Numbered from the stretch's first letter, positions 1-9,985 are shown. The stretch is DNA of 64,000 nucleotides from Linnemannia elongata (GCA_036320915.1 JAXBDG010000006.1:248001-312000), one strand, 5' to 3'. Notes: generated by a model not told the origin, from the letters alone. Numbers and translations: made by a program.

Positions 1-844
1 ATCTGGTCTTTTCCTTCTTTCCACCCTTGATTCGGCCCTTGACCTCGTACTTTTTGCTTTTGCAATGACAGCTGTATCGACTGAGAATCTGCCCTGCCTT
101 GTCCTTTTTGGCCTGGGTGCTGCTTTCTTTGACGTTAGTGGAGTAAGGGTGAGGCTTGGTGCGCAACGTGAAGCTGGTGCCGATGCAGTCCGAGTGTCGC
201 TTCAGCCAGTCCTCGAAAAAGGCTGCCTTGACATAGAAGACCAGACAGCGCCCCTCCTTCTTCTCACTCAAGGTAATCCGTTTACCTTCCGGAAACCCAT
301 AGGTCTCAGCCGTTTCAATGATATAGGGGTCATCGAAGAGTGAATCACGGATAGCATTGAGCACATTTCGCTGGAGGTCGGCTGCCTGCCTCGCTCTCAT
401 GGGCACACGGTCTGTCTTGACGCTCACTTCGCAGATATTCATCACCCTGCTGTCGACACCTGCAATACCGTCTCCGGAAGATGCGGCCTCATCGTGCCCG
501 GCTCCGCCGTCTGTCTCGCTCTCGGATTCATCACTTCCTTCGGCCTCGGGTGAATCTTCGACCATGTCCTTAGTTTGGTCATTCTCAGCTTGACCGTCCT
601 CAGCAAGACCCGAGTCCATATCAGCTAGACGTAAGATCTTAATAATAGCGTAGACACGGATTGAGTGTGAGTAAACCAAGCATCGTGCTTATATCGACAA
701 CGTCGTTTCATGATGGTAGGCACCAAGCAATATTAATAATAAGCAACTCACCAACGAGCTGGACAGCTTTGATAGCGCGTCATCGAAGGGTTCTCTCGAA
801 TAGTCCTCTGTGACCATCCAGTTGACGGCCGCTTGGGTGTCCAT
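1..844 (-). CDS. Unknown protein, N-terminal part (runs off the left edge)
   Basis: I do not recognise this gene. Read on the minus strand, an ATG at 844 opens a 31-codon exon (844-752) ending at a good donor (GTGAGT). A second exon (637 to beyond 1) follows in the same phase and stays open for 212 codons to the window edge. The protein has an acidic Asp/Glu/Ser-rich stretch after the intron, then a mixed region, then a basic Cys-containing patch (SRYSCHCKSKKYEVKGR) near the cut end. The long open frame and phase-0 splice support a real gene. The basic Cys/Lys patch resembles the DNA-binding N-terminus of some transposase-related proteins, but that is only a guess. The start codon and intron are inferred; the C-terminus is unseen. 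Confidence 0.5.
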
Positions 845-880
845 GACGCGAGTGAAGAGGACGACTTTGTATGGGAGAGA

Positions 881-964
881 GATGCTTGTGTGTGAGAGAA
901 GGATGCTTGTGTGTGCGAGAAGGGTGCTTGTGTGTGAGAGAGGGGTGCTTGTGTGTGAAAGAGG
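881..964. repeat. 21-bp tandem repeat, four copies
   Basis: Four near-identical 21-bp units (GATGCTTGTGTGTGAGAGAAG and variants) lie at 881-901, 902-922, 923-943 and 944-964. They sit just upstream of the start codon of the left-edge minus-strand gene, in its presumed promoter or 5' UTR. The units keep one reading frame open, which explains the spurious open frames here. Confidence 0.9.
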
Positions 965-1206
965 GAAGATTGTGTATCGGAAGGCAGAGGAGAACAGCCT
1001 GATGTTTATTCTTGCAATTAGGGACGAGAATCAAACCGCTGACGTAGAAGAAAGGGAGATCGCAAAAGCTGTATTTTTGTCCAGAATCGGGGCCTTCATA
1101 AGGAGATTCGGAAAAACAGGGAACCTTCTTTTCTTTGAGCGTGGGAAACGGAATGGAACTAGAATGTCGGACTTGCCTCCTTCCTCCGGTCGATCAGCAC
1201 AAACTA

Positions 1207-1247
1207 TTACCCGACCACCCATAGTTAGAATGTTGGGCAGTGTACGT
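1207..1247 (+). repeat. Left terminal inverted repeat of the Tc1/mariner element
   Basis: Pairs with 3763-3796. The first 30 bases agree except for two positions; a four-base difference then precedes a shared TACGT. It begins directly after the TA at 1205-1206. Confidence 0.85.
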
Positions 1248-1282
1248 AAAATTTTGACAGGATATAAACTTTAATTTTTCCA

Positions 1283-3310
1283 TCAAATGCCGTCCTCCAG
1301 ATCACTCAAGTCTACCAATTCCTCCTCCTCGTCTTCCTCCTCATCCTCCGTTTCCGTCTCTGTCTCTGTCTCTATCAAGAGCGGTGAACCTGGACGTTCA
1401 TTGAGGCGAATACGATCCTCCCTTATATATTTTGCCTCGTTGCGCATTGTGCGCCTAACCAGCTTAGGCCATGCCGGCCCAGCCTTTTCCATCCCCTCGA
1501 TAATAAGTGCTTTGACCTTGGCGAAGTCGGACCCATCATTTTCATACGCTACGTGACCTTTTGTTATTCCCCATGCTTCCTCGATAGGATTAAGATCAGG
1601 ATGGTAAGGAGGAAGCCACAGGACATGATAGCCGTATCTAAACAACAGCAACCATTTTAGTGAGACGCGGTGCATTTTATAAAGGCAGATTTACAAAATC
1701 AAACAAATAATTATAACAAAATATACCTCTTGGTGATCACCTCAACAGCAAGCGGCACTTGGTACTCTGGCTGTTGGGCCATGCTATAAAGCTCTGCCTT
1801 CTTGCGCTTCTGGAGATCATTGGGGTTCAGCGTCGAATTCAGCTTAGCAAGGCGGTCGATAAGTTCGGGTTTATTGAGTGTTGAGAGAGTTTTGCGACTC
1901 TGCTCACAATCAGATCCGGTGAACTCGCGACGGTGGTATTTTGCATTATCCATGCAGAAGACTACCTCCTTGTGGCCCTTCTCTACGCAATGGCGGCACA
2001 ACTTGTCCATGTAGTCCTCGAATATCTTGGAGTTCATGTTGTCATGATAATCAGAAACCGTCTTGCTACTGTTGGCTTCCCATATCATTGGCTCTCCTAT
2101 CCACCCTTCCTCGCAGCCTGCATGAACGATAACGTATCTCCTCCCTCGTCCATTGTTCTTGCGAAGAACGGTCATGCCATCAGAAAACCAAGTCTGGGAA
2201 ACAAAAAATACATTAGAATAAAGGAATACTACAGGTATGAGAAAAAATAGCATACATGCCAATGAAACGATGGATACCTTTTTGTTAACATGTTGATGAT
2301 TACAATAGGACTCATCCAACCAGACAAACAGGACATCCTTGAACCGATCCGAATAACGTTGCTGTAAGTACCGGCGCCTTGACTGTCGGATGTCAGCCGT
2401 TTCCACAAAGTTCCTCGTCTTTCCTGCATCGTTGTATTTAAACCCCATACTACACATTATCTTGCGAATGGTCTCCCGTCCTGGAACCTTGAGCGTCGAC
2501 GGGCATGTGTCTCGGACGAACTTGTGTAAACGTTTGAGGGTAACAACAGATCCAGACAGGTTTAGTTGGGTTGCTCTTTGCCGAAGATCGGAAGCAATTA
2601 GGCGTACCGAACTAAAGCGAGAGTACATACCGCGTCGATCCTCCAAATTCTTGCCAGCCACAGCGTCCCTGACTGTGTTCTGTGAGATTCCGAAGTACAC
2701 TGCAGTTCGCAGGAAAGGGTCCACCGTAGAAACGCTCGCCCCTTTACGTTTCTCCTCATGGCACACTTCATAACAATGAAGGACAGCGCGCCTCTCTGCT
2801 TCGGTCAATTTCGTGCCTTTGCGTCGTTTGTGTTGGTCGATGCGAATAAGGGTGCCAGAAAACGGCGATGGCGAGGGTGTCGGTGGATGTTGCTGAGCAA
2901 GTGCTTGCTCTGCATGCTCCAGCTGTAGCTCCAGTATTTTGCTCTTGCGAGAAGACTCCTTGAGTGCGCGTTTTAAAGTATTCACTCTTTCCCAGGCAGC
3001 CAACACTTCCTCGCGCATAGGCATCAAAGTTGTGCTTGAGGCACTGGATAGAGTCGAAGCGTGCTCATCAGCAGACTGTGAGAGAGCGAGAGCTAACATC
3101 AGATCGTCATCAACCACCTCCTCTGATGCTTCCCATTGGAGACGTTCTTCAAGAACAACCTTTTGAGAAGCTCTTTCCTCCCTTCTATCCTTCTGCTCCT
3201 GAACCCTTGCTAAACAGATAAAGAAATAAGAGAAAGAAAGGATAGGGCAACCAATTAGCGTCTCATCAAGAAGCTATGTAAAGAGTATTGCATTTACCTC
3301 GACGCTTCAT
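1283..3310 (-). CDS. Tc1/mariner-like DDE transposase, 588 aa, four exons
   Basis: Cuts and pastes its own transposon. Exons read on the minus strand are 3310-3298, 3209-2278, 2193-1727 and 1637-1283, closing to 589 codons with the stop. After a charged, coiled N-terminus and a helix-turn-helix-like region (about residues 135-190), the DDE core shows the usual landmarks: D303 in WLDESY, D397 in CMDNAKYH, and E490 in LPPYHPDLNPIEEAWG, a typical IS630/Tc1 triad. The C-terminus ends in a (TE)n and acidic tail. The second intron (2277-2194, 84 nt) has no stop and is a multiple of three, so the frame reads straight through it. The start at 3310 (13-nt first exon, MKRR) is the least certain part; splice-like signals further upstream at about 3540-3630 could add 5' exons. 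Confidence 0.85.
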
Positions 3311-3762
3311 GTTAATGATCCAAAATGCCGATCACAGAAACAAACGCGTGGAAGAGCGTTTCAGCGCAACCTAATAGAAGAAAAGTCGCCGAACAACACC
3401 CAGGTGGCAAAAGGGACAAAAAAACAATAAGAAGAGCTCTGTTAGCCAATTAATGCAATGGCCATTGGTGATGCGGATGACAAAGAGTGGCAAGAAAAGG
3501 AAACGGACAAAATGGGCACAATAAGTGTAACTTCCTGAGTAACACTCACCTGGCAGCGTTGTAAAAGTGTTTGTGGAATCTTGAGAAATAGAGGATCAAA
3601 ATGGATGAATAGCCTGATGCAATCGACTGTAAGTTGATGAAAAAAAATTCGATCAACAAGCGGATTTCGTGGGCCTCTAGGGGTAACATATGGCCGTGTT
3701 GACGACAAAACATATGTGGGGTAGTGTTTGTTTATTGGATAGAGGATTTGTCGTTTTTTTCA

Positions 3763-3796
3763 CGTACGAACATTCTAACTATGGATGGTCGGGCAA
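3763..3796 (-). repeat. Right terminal inverted repeat of the Tc1/mariner element
   Basis: Reverse complement of the left end at 1207-1247, followed by TA at 3797-3798. Confidence 0.85.
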
Positions 3797-3798
3797 TA

Positions 3799-5970
3799 GC
3801 AACAAATGAACAAGGCTGTGCATCCAATCATTCGTTTGTTTCTGAAAACAGAGCAATACTCTCAACGGCCGATAACAAGTAATAAAACCCAATTTATATT
3901 AGACTTTTTTTTTGGCCCTTCCCTTTGCCAAGGAAGGCCCTGGGTGGGTAGTCCTTATCATCTTGGACTGTTTTTTTTTGTTGTTCTTTTCTGCATTTAT
4001 GCGCGTAGGTACTTCCCGTGGTAAAATATGGCAGCAATATCGCGTCCTGCCTATAGTTTCCATTCCTTCGTTGTTCCCGCTGGTTGGCGCGATTGCAATA
4101 TTAGGGTTGAAAGAATACGAGAGAAGAAGGATCTGGGCGCTAAAAACAAGCAGAACAATAAATTGGCATTCTCTCATGGCTGCATCTCTTTTCCTGAGAA
4201 ATTTAATTGATCGCTTAGCCGTTCTTCTCATGGACGAGCACTAGACACGACATCTTGCCTTTCTAGGTTGCGACGGGGATGGGGACACAGGCAGCTTGCC
4301 TTCTCGCTCGTTTTTCTCATTTCAGGCCCTCTTGTCCTCGTTACTCAGTCTCCTTCCCCGTCTCGTTATTATATCGTTTCCGATACCAGCAACATAGAGA
4401 TGGGGAAAAGAAAGAAAGAACTGATACCATGATGTGATGGCTTGTTACCGAGAAAGAAACATTCAGAGCCATCAATTGATTGTTTGTGCCTGAGATGGGG
4501 AAATCAGGGGGCTTTTCTCACTCTTTCTTTCATCTCGTTGCCTTCTTCAATGTTCCTGTCTGTGCCTCTTTCTTTTTCTCCGAGGGAACAACAGCGAATC
4601 GATTGTGTGTGTGTCTGTGTGTGTGTGTGTGTATTGTTCCCGGATCCAATATTCGCCATAGAAGGGTGATTTTGTCATCGACAAAAAAAAAAAACGCGAA
4701 CGCTTCTTTTTGTTCGTTGGGATTCATGTGTCTTGAAGCAATGGATTGTGCCTTTTGTCTGCTTTTGTATGCTTGTCTTACTCCAATTTATTTCGTCTGT
4801 CGGTATAGACATCGAGATGCGCCTTCTTTTTGTCAACAAACGCTCTTCTCAACATACACATACTCACCTCAATCAAACAAAAGAAATACCACTTCACCTT
4901 CTTATAGCTACAATGAATGGGACAGTAGAGAAAGAGGAGGGGCAGCAACGAAGGTGGAGGTACCAAGAAGTGGGTGGAGGAAGTGAGCACTTCAGTCTCT
5001 CTCAAATTATTATTTTGTGGCACTCTGTGGCCCATTTCCAACTCCACTCGCTCATTATTACCCCTAGAGGGTTGTATCTGTGTGCGTGGTTGTACGGGTA
5101 GGGTGGCCTGGGCAGTAGTGCATGACTGCATGCAGGCAATTTCATGGTGGTAATAAAGATGAAATAGGGTCAAGAAGAAAAAAGTCTTTTTCACTTCTTT
5201 ATCACCGTTATGCCCGAGTTTTCAGACAGTCAACGTCACCTCGCTGATATCAGAGAGTGAATTATTCTAGTCACTGCCAACAACGACGATGAAGTGGTGG
5301 AGAACTTGGCCGAGCTACTCCTTTACATCGTATCTTCACGCTATTTATCCGATTCAATACCCCTTCAACGCACATGGTGCCATGGTTTATCGACAACGAC
5401 TTGAAAAATCAACTGGTTAAATGGGATAGTGTTTGCTCATTTGAAGTGGGAAAACCTTATTCTTTGAACCTCCTTAATGAGCAGAGGAGTAAAACGACGC
5501 TTGCTGTTATTAACGTAGCACAGGACAAAATTAACGAACGATTGCTTTTCAGCCAGTGTTCTCAATTGCTCATGCAAAACTACATCCACAATTACTCCTA
5601 ACTCAGAGCTTCAGCTACCATCGGCAAAGAATGCCAATTCGTTCGCTACTTTTTGCTTCTCTCTCACTCTCGCCCTTTCCTTCGACCCTACCAATATAGT
5701 GCTCACCATTACGTTTGCTTTAACTCAGTCTACGTATTTTCTGTTTTGTATCTTGCAGAAAGTTCCCTCAACCACCACCAACAACCAATACCAACAACAA
5801 TTTAAAGTGGGAATGGGTCAGTCAATTTCTTTTCTTGTTCTTGTCGCGTTTCATGCTCCCTGGGGGAGAAAGAAACAGCTGTTCTCGATTCAATTGAACA
5901 GTTTACCAGGGGTTGGCCTCCTCAGGTCCTACTTCGCTTACTCCCTTCTTGTCGTTCGATGCTGAGGAGG
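3799..5970. other. Intergenic stretch, no supported gene
   Basis: Only short, compositionally biased open frames occur. A GT microsatellite lies at about 4603-4633. A short frame at 5262-5404 (+) containing ENLAELLLYIVSSRYLSDSI looks more protein-like than its surroundings, but a stop lies just upstream and no start or splice context supports a gene; it may be a relic. From about 5640 the DNA becomes pyrimidine-rich, as is usual upstream of genes in this window. Confidence 0.6.
4603..4633. repeat. (GT)n microsatellite
   Basis: About 31 bases of GT dinucleotides with one interruption (GTCTGT). Confidence 0.9.
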
Positions 5971-5973
5971 AAA

Positions 5974-5983
5974 GTATAAAAAC
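5974..5983 (+). promoter_or_regulatory. TATA box of the LPMO-like gene
   Basis: GTATAAAAAC lies about 190 bp upstream of the ATG at 6169 and is followed by a C/T-rich leader with many CCTC and CATC runs. The calcipressin gene has the same arrangement (TATA at 39941). Confidence 0.65.
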
Positions 5984-6168
5984 TAGGGTCTTCCCCGGCA
6001 TCTTTTTATCTTCGTTCATCCTCATTCCTGTCATCTCACACCCCTACCGCTATACTACCTAGTACCCGCCCCACAATAACCTAACCCTCCTTCACATCCC
6101 TCTCACGAAACAACACCCCAGTACCCTTATTCTAACCTCCCTCTCACTCCAACGTTCCATACATCATC

Positions 6169-6837
6169 ATGGTTCTCAAGTCTTCCTTCAGCGTCCTCGT
6201 CGTCGCCACCTTGGCTGTCTTCTCCTCCTACGCTCCCCAGGCTGAGGCTCACTCGTGGGTTGACTGCATGGACTGGAAGTTCAACAAGAAGGGTAAGCAG
6301 GACTGGTCCGACCAGGGAGGCAAGTGCATCGGTTACGCCCGTCGCTTCCCTGTCGCTCTCGGCAGGGCCTTCGGCTCCCACGACACTCTCTGGCCCCCTC
6401 GCCACTACTTTCAGGACGGCAATAACCCCGACGCCGCCCCGCCCTGTAACACCGCTGTCGGTGCAAGATTGAGCGAGAGCCGTGCCAGCCCTGTCTCGGC
6501 TGCTTACGGCGGCCAGTTCGGCCGCATGACCGTCACCACCGTCGGCGATACCCTCTGCGCCCGCTGGCCTGCCAAGAACCATGCCCAGCCGTCCCATGCC
6601 AACTTCACGGTCCATATCTACCTTTCCAAGGCCCAAAACGGCAAGGATGACACCCAGATGGAGTTGTTGAAGAACAACATTGCCAATCTCAACTTCAGGA
6701 ACTGCAACGTTGGCCCCAACGAAGACCGTCGTCCCTGCGGTGGATGCTTCAAGGTCCCCGCCCGTGCCAAGGGTACCTACCTCCTTCAGTGGCGCTGGGC
6801 GGGGTACGCCTCTTGCGCCGATATCCAGATCAAGTAA
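6169..6837 (+). CDS. Secreted LPMO-like protein with mature N-terminal histidine
   Basis: Single exon, 222 aa. Residues 1-27 are a clear signal peptide ending in AEA, so the mature protein would begin with His28 (HSWVDCMDW). An N-terminal His exposed by signal cleavage is the hallmark of the copper histidine brace of lytic polysaccharide monooxygenases and their non-oxidative copper-binding relatives. Further His residues at GSHDTLWPPRHYF and HANFTVHIYL could supply the second copper ligand. Six or more Cys (for example CGGCF near the end) suggest disulfides. Strong third-position C bias suggests high expression. No carbohydrate-binding module or GPI signal is visible. I place it as LPMO-like from the N-terminus and architecture; the exact AA family and any catalytic activity are not established. 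Confidence 0.6.
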   Translation: MVLKSSFSVLVVATLAVFSSYAPQAEAHSWVDCMDWKFNKKGKQDWSDQGGKCIGYARRFPVALGRAFGSHDTLWPPRHYFQDGNNPDAAPPCNTAVGARLSESRASPVSAAYGGQFGRMTVTTVGDTLCARWPAKNHAQPSHANFTVHIYLSKAQNGKDDTQMELLKNNIANLNFRNCNVGPNEDRRPCGGCFKVPARAKGTYLLQWRWAGYASCADIQIK

Positions 6838-7698
6838 ATGTCTTCTGTCATTTTCCTTTGATCGCTTGTCAAAGTTGGATGTTGTCAGGAAGAGAGTCAT
6901 TAGCTAATAGAGGTGCACGTAACTGAATCGAGTGTCGATTCTGCCTGTCGCAGCCTTCATAGTTTATTCCCCCCCCCCCCCCCCCCTCTTCCTTACGTCT
7001 CCTTTCCTTTACTCGCTTTTTTATTTGCCATTTGCTGGTCAATAAATCGAACGAACCAAAGTGGGCATTCTCTCATACAAAAAACAGATCATGTCCTCTC
7101 TCTCTCTGCTCATGTTCATGTTTGCTTCAACTGAAGAGCAAAGAACAGTTTCAACAATCATTTTCGTTCGTTCTTGTTGTTCTTCAGGTTTCTGGCTCAT
7201 GTTGTTTGGAAGCTCCAAAGAAGAAACCTCTTCCTCTTTCTTCGCTCTTCTCTTCTCTAATTGCTCCATAAGGAACTAGAACCCCATGGGGAAGAGAGAA
7301 AGAATGCTGCATATTTCCGCAAAAAGCCCTCTCTCTCTCTCTCTCTCTCGCTTCCTCCAACCGCCTTCTCGACTCACCCGCCGTCTCGTCTTTGATCTGC
7401 AAATTAGTGTCCCTTAAAACCCCCCAGGATGCCATAAATAAGGTTAGCGGGGCTTCAAATATTGCTCCATCGATTGCAACTAAATTGTGGCACATGCTGT
7501 GGGTGGAACAGAATTGTGGCGCACTAGTGGCTAATCATGCATTATGATTCAATATTTTGGATGAGGCATGCTTGGACTTTAGACGAGCGTTGTCGGGCTG
7601 ACATTGACCATAGTACTCAACCTTAAAATTTTGTATTGAGATATTTGCCGCTGCCAGAGAGCCGCGCTGATTTGGTTACCGGCGACTGCTATTATAGT
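6838..7698. other. 3' flank and spacer without a supported gene
   Basis: Contains the 3' UTR of the LPMO-like gene, a poly-C run near 6969-6987, a (CT)n run near 7330-7350, and AT-rich DNA leading into the rRNA fragment. Open frames here are short and low-complexity. Confidence 0.6.
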
Positions 7699-7859
7699 GG
7701 TGCCACAAAATTACCCTTAGGGAATATTAACTGGCTTGTGGCAGCCAAGCGTTCATGGCGACGTTTCTTTTTGATCCTTCGATGTCGGCTCATCCTATCA
7801 TACTGAAGCAGAATTCAGTAAGCGCTGGACTGTTCACCCACTAATAGGGAACGCGAGCC

Positions 7860-7900
<41 letters not shown>

Positions 7901-8270
7901 ATGAAATGTTGTTGCAATAGTAATTGAACTTAGTAAGAGAGGAACCGTTCATTCGGATAATTGGTACTTGGGCCTGCCTGAGCAGGTAATCGCCCGAAGC
8001 TATCATCCGTTGGGTTATGGCTGAACGCCTCTAAGGCAGAACCCGTGCTAGAACGCGACGATTACCGCCTTGGTCAATGTTAGTTGAATACGAATAGACC
8101 TACGGTCCAGAATCATACGAACGTGGGGTCATGTTGGAGAGCGGAAAGGCTTTGTTACATTCCCACTTACGTTAATTTCAAATATTGTCAAGGATAAATC
8201 CATTGCAAACGACTTTAATTGAACGGGGTATTGTAAGCAGTAGAGTAGCCTTGTTTCTGCGATCTGTTGA
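7699..8270 (+). pseudogene. 28S rRNA 3'-end fragment (pseudogene)
   Basis: From GGTGCCAC at 7699 to GATCTGTTGA at 8270 the plus strand follows the 3' part of eukaryotic 28S rRNA: the end of domain V (GGGAATATTAACTGGCTTGT), the run through GGGTTTAGACCGTCGTGAG, and domain VI to the terminal GGGGTATTGTAAGCAGTAGA. It is a dispersed, 5'-truncated copy, not a working gene. The sarcin-ricin loop (7932-7946) reads AGTAAGAGAGGAACC where the universally conserved form has AGTACGAGAGG; position 7936 is A instead of C. Other departures occur in conserved stems. The rRNA match resumes briefly after the SINE (8642 to about 8656). Confidence 0.85.
8259..8270 (+). repeat. SINE target-site duplication, left copy
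   Basis: GCGATCTGTTGA, identical to 8642-8653. It is part of the 28S 3'-terminal sequence. Confidence 0.85.
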
Positions 8271-8641
8271 TTTTTTTTTTTTTTTTTTTTCCTGCTTGAT
8301 TTTTAAGAGGGACTACGACTATTTGGAAGGCATAAGGAGATATGGTTGGGACATTGAAGCCATTCCAGGCTGAAGAAGAGAGATTTCCTGAAGGGATATT
8401 AAAGCCATCCCAGGCTGAAGAAGAGAGATTTCCTGAAGGGATATTAAAGCCATCCCAGGCTGAAGAAGAAAGATTTCCTGACGGGATATTAAAGCCATCC
8501 CAGGCTGAAGAAGGACGATTTCCTGGAGGGATATTAAAGTCATCCCAGGCTGAGGAAAGAATGATTTTACTGGGGTTTGATCCCGGGACCTCTTGTAAGC
8601 CACAACAAGAGGAGTGCAGTTTTACCACTTACACCAGGTGG
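8271..8641 (-). mobile_element. tRNA-derived SINE inserted in the 28S fragment
   Basis: Read on the minus strand, the element starts at 8641 with a tRNA-like head: an A-box-like GTAAGTGGTAAAACTG and a B-box-like GGGATCAAACC about 45 bases later. It continues through a body of 45-bp tandem repeats and ends in a 20-base poly-A (8290-8271; poly-T on the plus strand). It is flanked by a perfect 12-bp direct repeat, GCGATCTGTTGA, at 8259-8270 and 8642-8653, so the insertion split the rRNA copy. RNA polymerase III promoter boxes, an A tail and a target-site duplication are the features of a LINE-mobilised SINE. The partner LINE is not in this window. Confidence 0.8.
8360..8572. repeat. 45-bp minisatellite inside the SINE
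   Basis: Units begin at 8360, 8405, 8450, 8495 and a partial one at 8540, each starting CCATCCCAGGCTGAAGAAG on the plus strand. The period is a multiple of three and the unit lacks stops in several frames, so long open frames appear on both strands. I read these as by-products of the repeat, not genes. Confidence 0.9.
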
Positions 8642-8653
8642 GCGATCTGTTGA
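8642..8653 (+). repeat. SINE target-site duplication, right copy
   Basis: GCGATCTGTTGA, identical to 8259-8270, and followed by GAGA, which continues the 28S end. Confidence 0.85.
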
Positions 8654-8656
8654 GAG

Positions 8657-9269
8657 ATTTCTCTCTCTTTTTTTTTTTTTTCTTCTGGCGCATTAAGGGC
8701 GTTTCATCAAGGCAGGAGGGCCCAAGACCATAGTCGACGCAGACTGTTAGGATGAGACAAATGAGATAATAGAAGGAGAGATGGAATAGGAGGTATGTTG
8801 TTACAAAGTGCATTGAGGAGCGCGTATATAATACATTCATGGTTTTGACACCAAGTAATTTGCATGGCTCTGAGACGGAATAGTTTGCTTGGCTCTAGCC
8901 CGCCGTTTGTACTTTTTTTTTTTTTTGTTTTATTTTTGCACTGCAACTCTGTCAACTTTAACCATCTTATTATCTTTTTACTTTTTTTTTGTTTACGATT
9001 TATTTAACCATTTTTTTTACACAGGTGGTGCACATGGAAATGAAACTTGGCACCATTTGTGTGTCGCATCTAATATATAGTGTGCGACAATACTTTAACT
9101 CTTAAGCTATTGTCCCCCTTCAACCAAAATGATGTAAGAAAATTAACCACTAATCCAGCTGTGAGCGAGGTTTGCATGGGTACGGAACAAAACTATTGTC
9201 CTGAATAGCTGGCTAATTGGGGTTTAGTGGCCAAAACAAAATATTTTATGTGAAATGTCCAATACGGTC
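8657..9269. other. Spacer, AT-rich, no supported gene
   Basis: Begins with a second T-run (about 8669-8682) and has further T-runs near 8911 and 8981. No coding signal was found. Confidence 0.5.
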
Positions 9270-9985
9270 TTACACAACTAACCCACCGCATCCTGTTCGA
9301 TCTGCGGTTGTTGCTGTTGTTGTTCCTGCCTGAACCGAGCGACTGGAGCTCGAAAACGAGTTTCCGTGTCCAAGAAGGACCGCAATTCTCCAAATTCTCC
9401 GGCCCGTCGACCATAGGGAACGGCTGAAGGCAGTATGGCGATCCAACAGTACCGTTTCCGGTAACACCTACACTGTCCTGGATTATCATTGAAGGCAGAC
9501 GATGCCACCTCGGGCATGAGCGAAGGCAGAGAAGGTTATTGGGACTGTCTCGGGCTGTAATCGTTCAAGTGCAACATTGGCAAGATCCCCCAGACCAGAT
9601 GTCCCGAAGAGATCTAACGCCTACCCGTTATCGCGCGAGATTCCTTCATACAATCCAAGATTGTACATGTTGCAATTCAGTCGCATCGTCTAACGCAAGG
9701 TTCTGAAGGAGTTTGATCAGTTGACAGGATTTTGAGAACCAACACTCGGAGATACGATCTATATGGGCCATTCATACCTCTTGTGAGACGGCGAGCTCAT
9801 AGAAGTTTTTTCCAGGATGAGAAGGACATACAATGCGGTCGGCAATGCTGTTGATTGACCATGATCCTCGACGATGGTTCTGGATCAGTTGAAAGGGTTG
9901 ACGTCCTTGAGGAGGATGTCGCTCGTAGGGAGGGACCTTGGTCCAGGCGAGAAAGTGTTGAGGTGGAGGAAGGATAGTGGGCCCG
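9270..9985 (-). pseudogene. Possible degenerate protein-coding remnant
   Basis: Minus-strand translation gives protein-like stretches broken by stops and frame changes: one starting near 9985 (PPPQHFLAWTKVPPYERHPP and RRGSWSINSIADRIVCPSH), one near 9610 (ALDLFGTSGLGDLANVALER), and one near 9490 in another frame (DSVGVTGNGTVGSPY). I cannot name the family. The interrupted frames suggest a decayed gene or mobile-element ORF, though an intron-containing gene with missed exons is possible. Confidence 0.3.

Larger units (their letters stand above)
1205..3798 (-). mobile_element. Tc1/mariner-superfamily DNA transposon, apparently complete
   Basis: A single transposase gene is bounded by inverted ends. 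The left end (1207-1247) and the reverse complement of the right end (3763-3796) share CCCGACCAYCCATAGTTAGA followed by ATGTT and, after a short gap, TACGT. Both ends abut a TA dinucleotide (1205-1206 and 3797-3798), the target duplication expected for the IS630/Tc1/mariner superfamily. Total length is about 2.59 kb. The transposase open frame shows no stop or frameshift, so the element may still be functional or only recently silenced. The transposase stop is about 36 bp from the left end; about 450 bp of leader lies at the right end. Confidence 0.85.

Noticed and set aside
810..1274. 154-aa plus-strand frame over the 21-bp repeats
   Set aside because: Open mainly because the 21-bp unit is a multiple of three. 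It crosses the left transposon end.
4480..5194. Overlapping frames of 122-168 aa on both strands
   Set aside because: They depend on the GT microsatellite and A-rich runs and show no conserved features.
8573..8641. A functional tRNA gene on the minus strand
   Set aside because: A- and B-box-like words are present, but the stems do not pair well and the sequence runs into a SINE body with an A tail and target duplication.
8215..8653. Overlapping 94-137 aa frames on both strands over the 45-bp repeats
   Set aside because: Created by the repeat period inside a non-coding SINE; they include the A tail and rRNA sequence.
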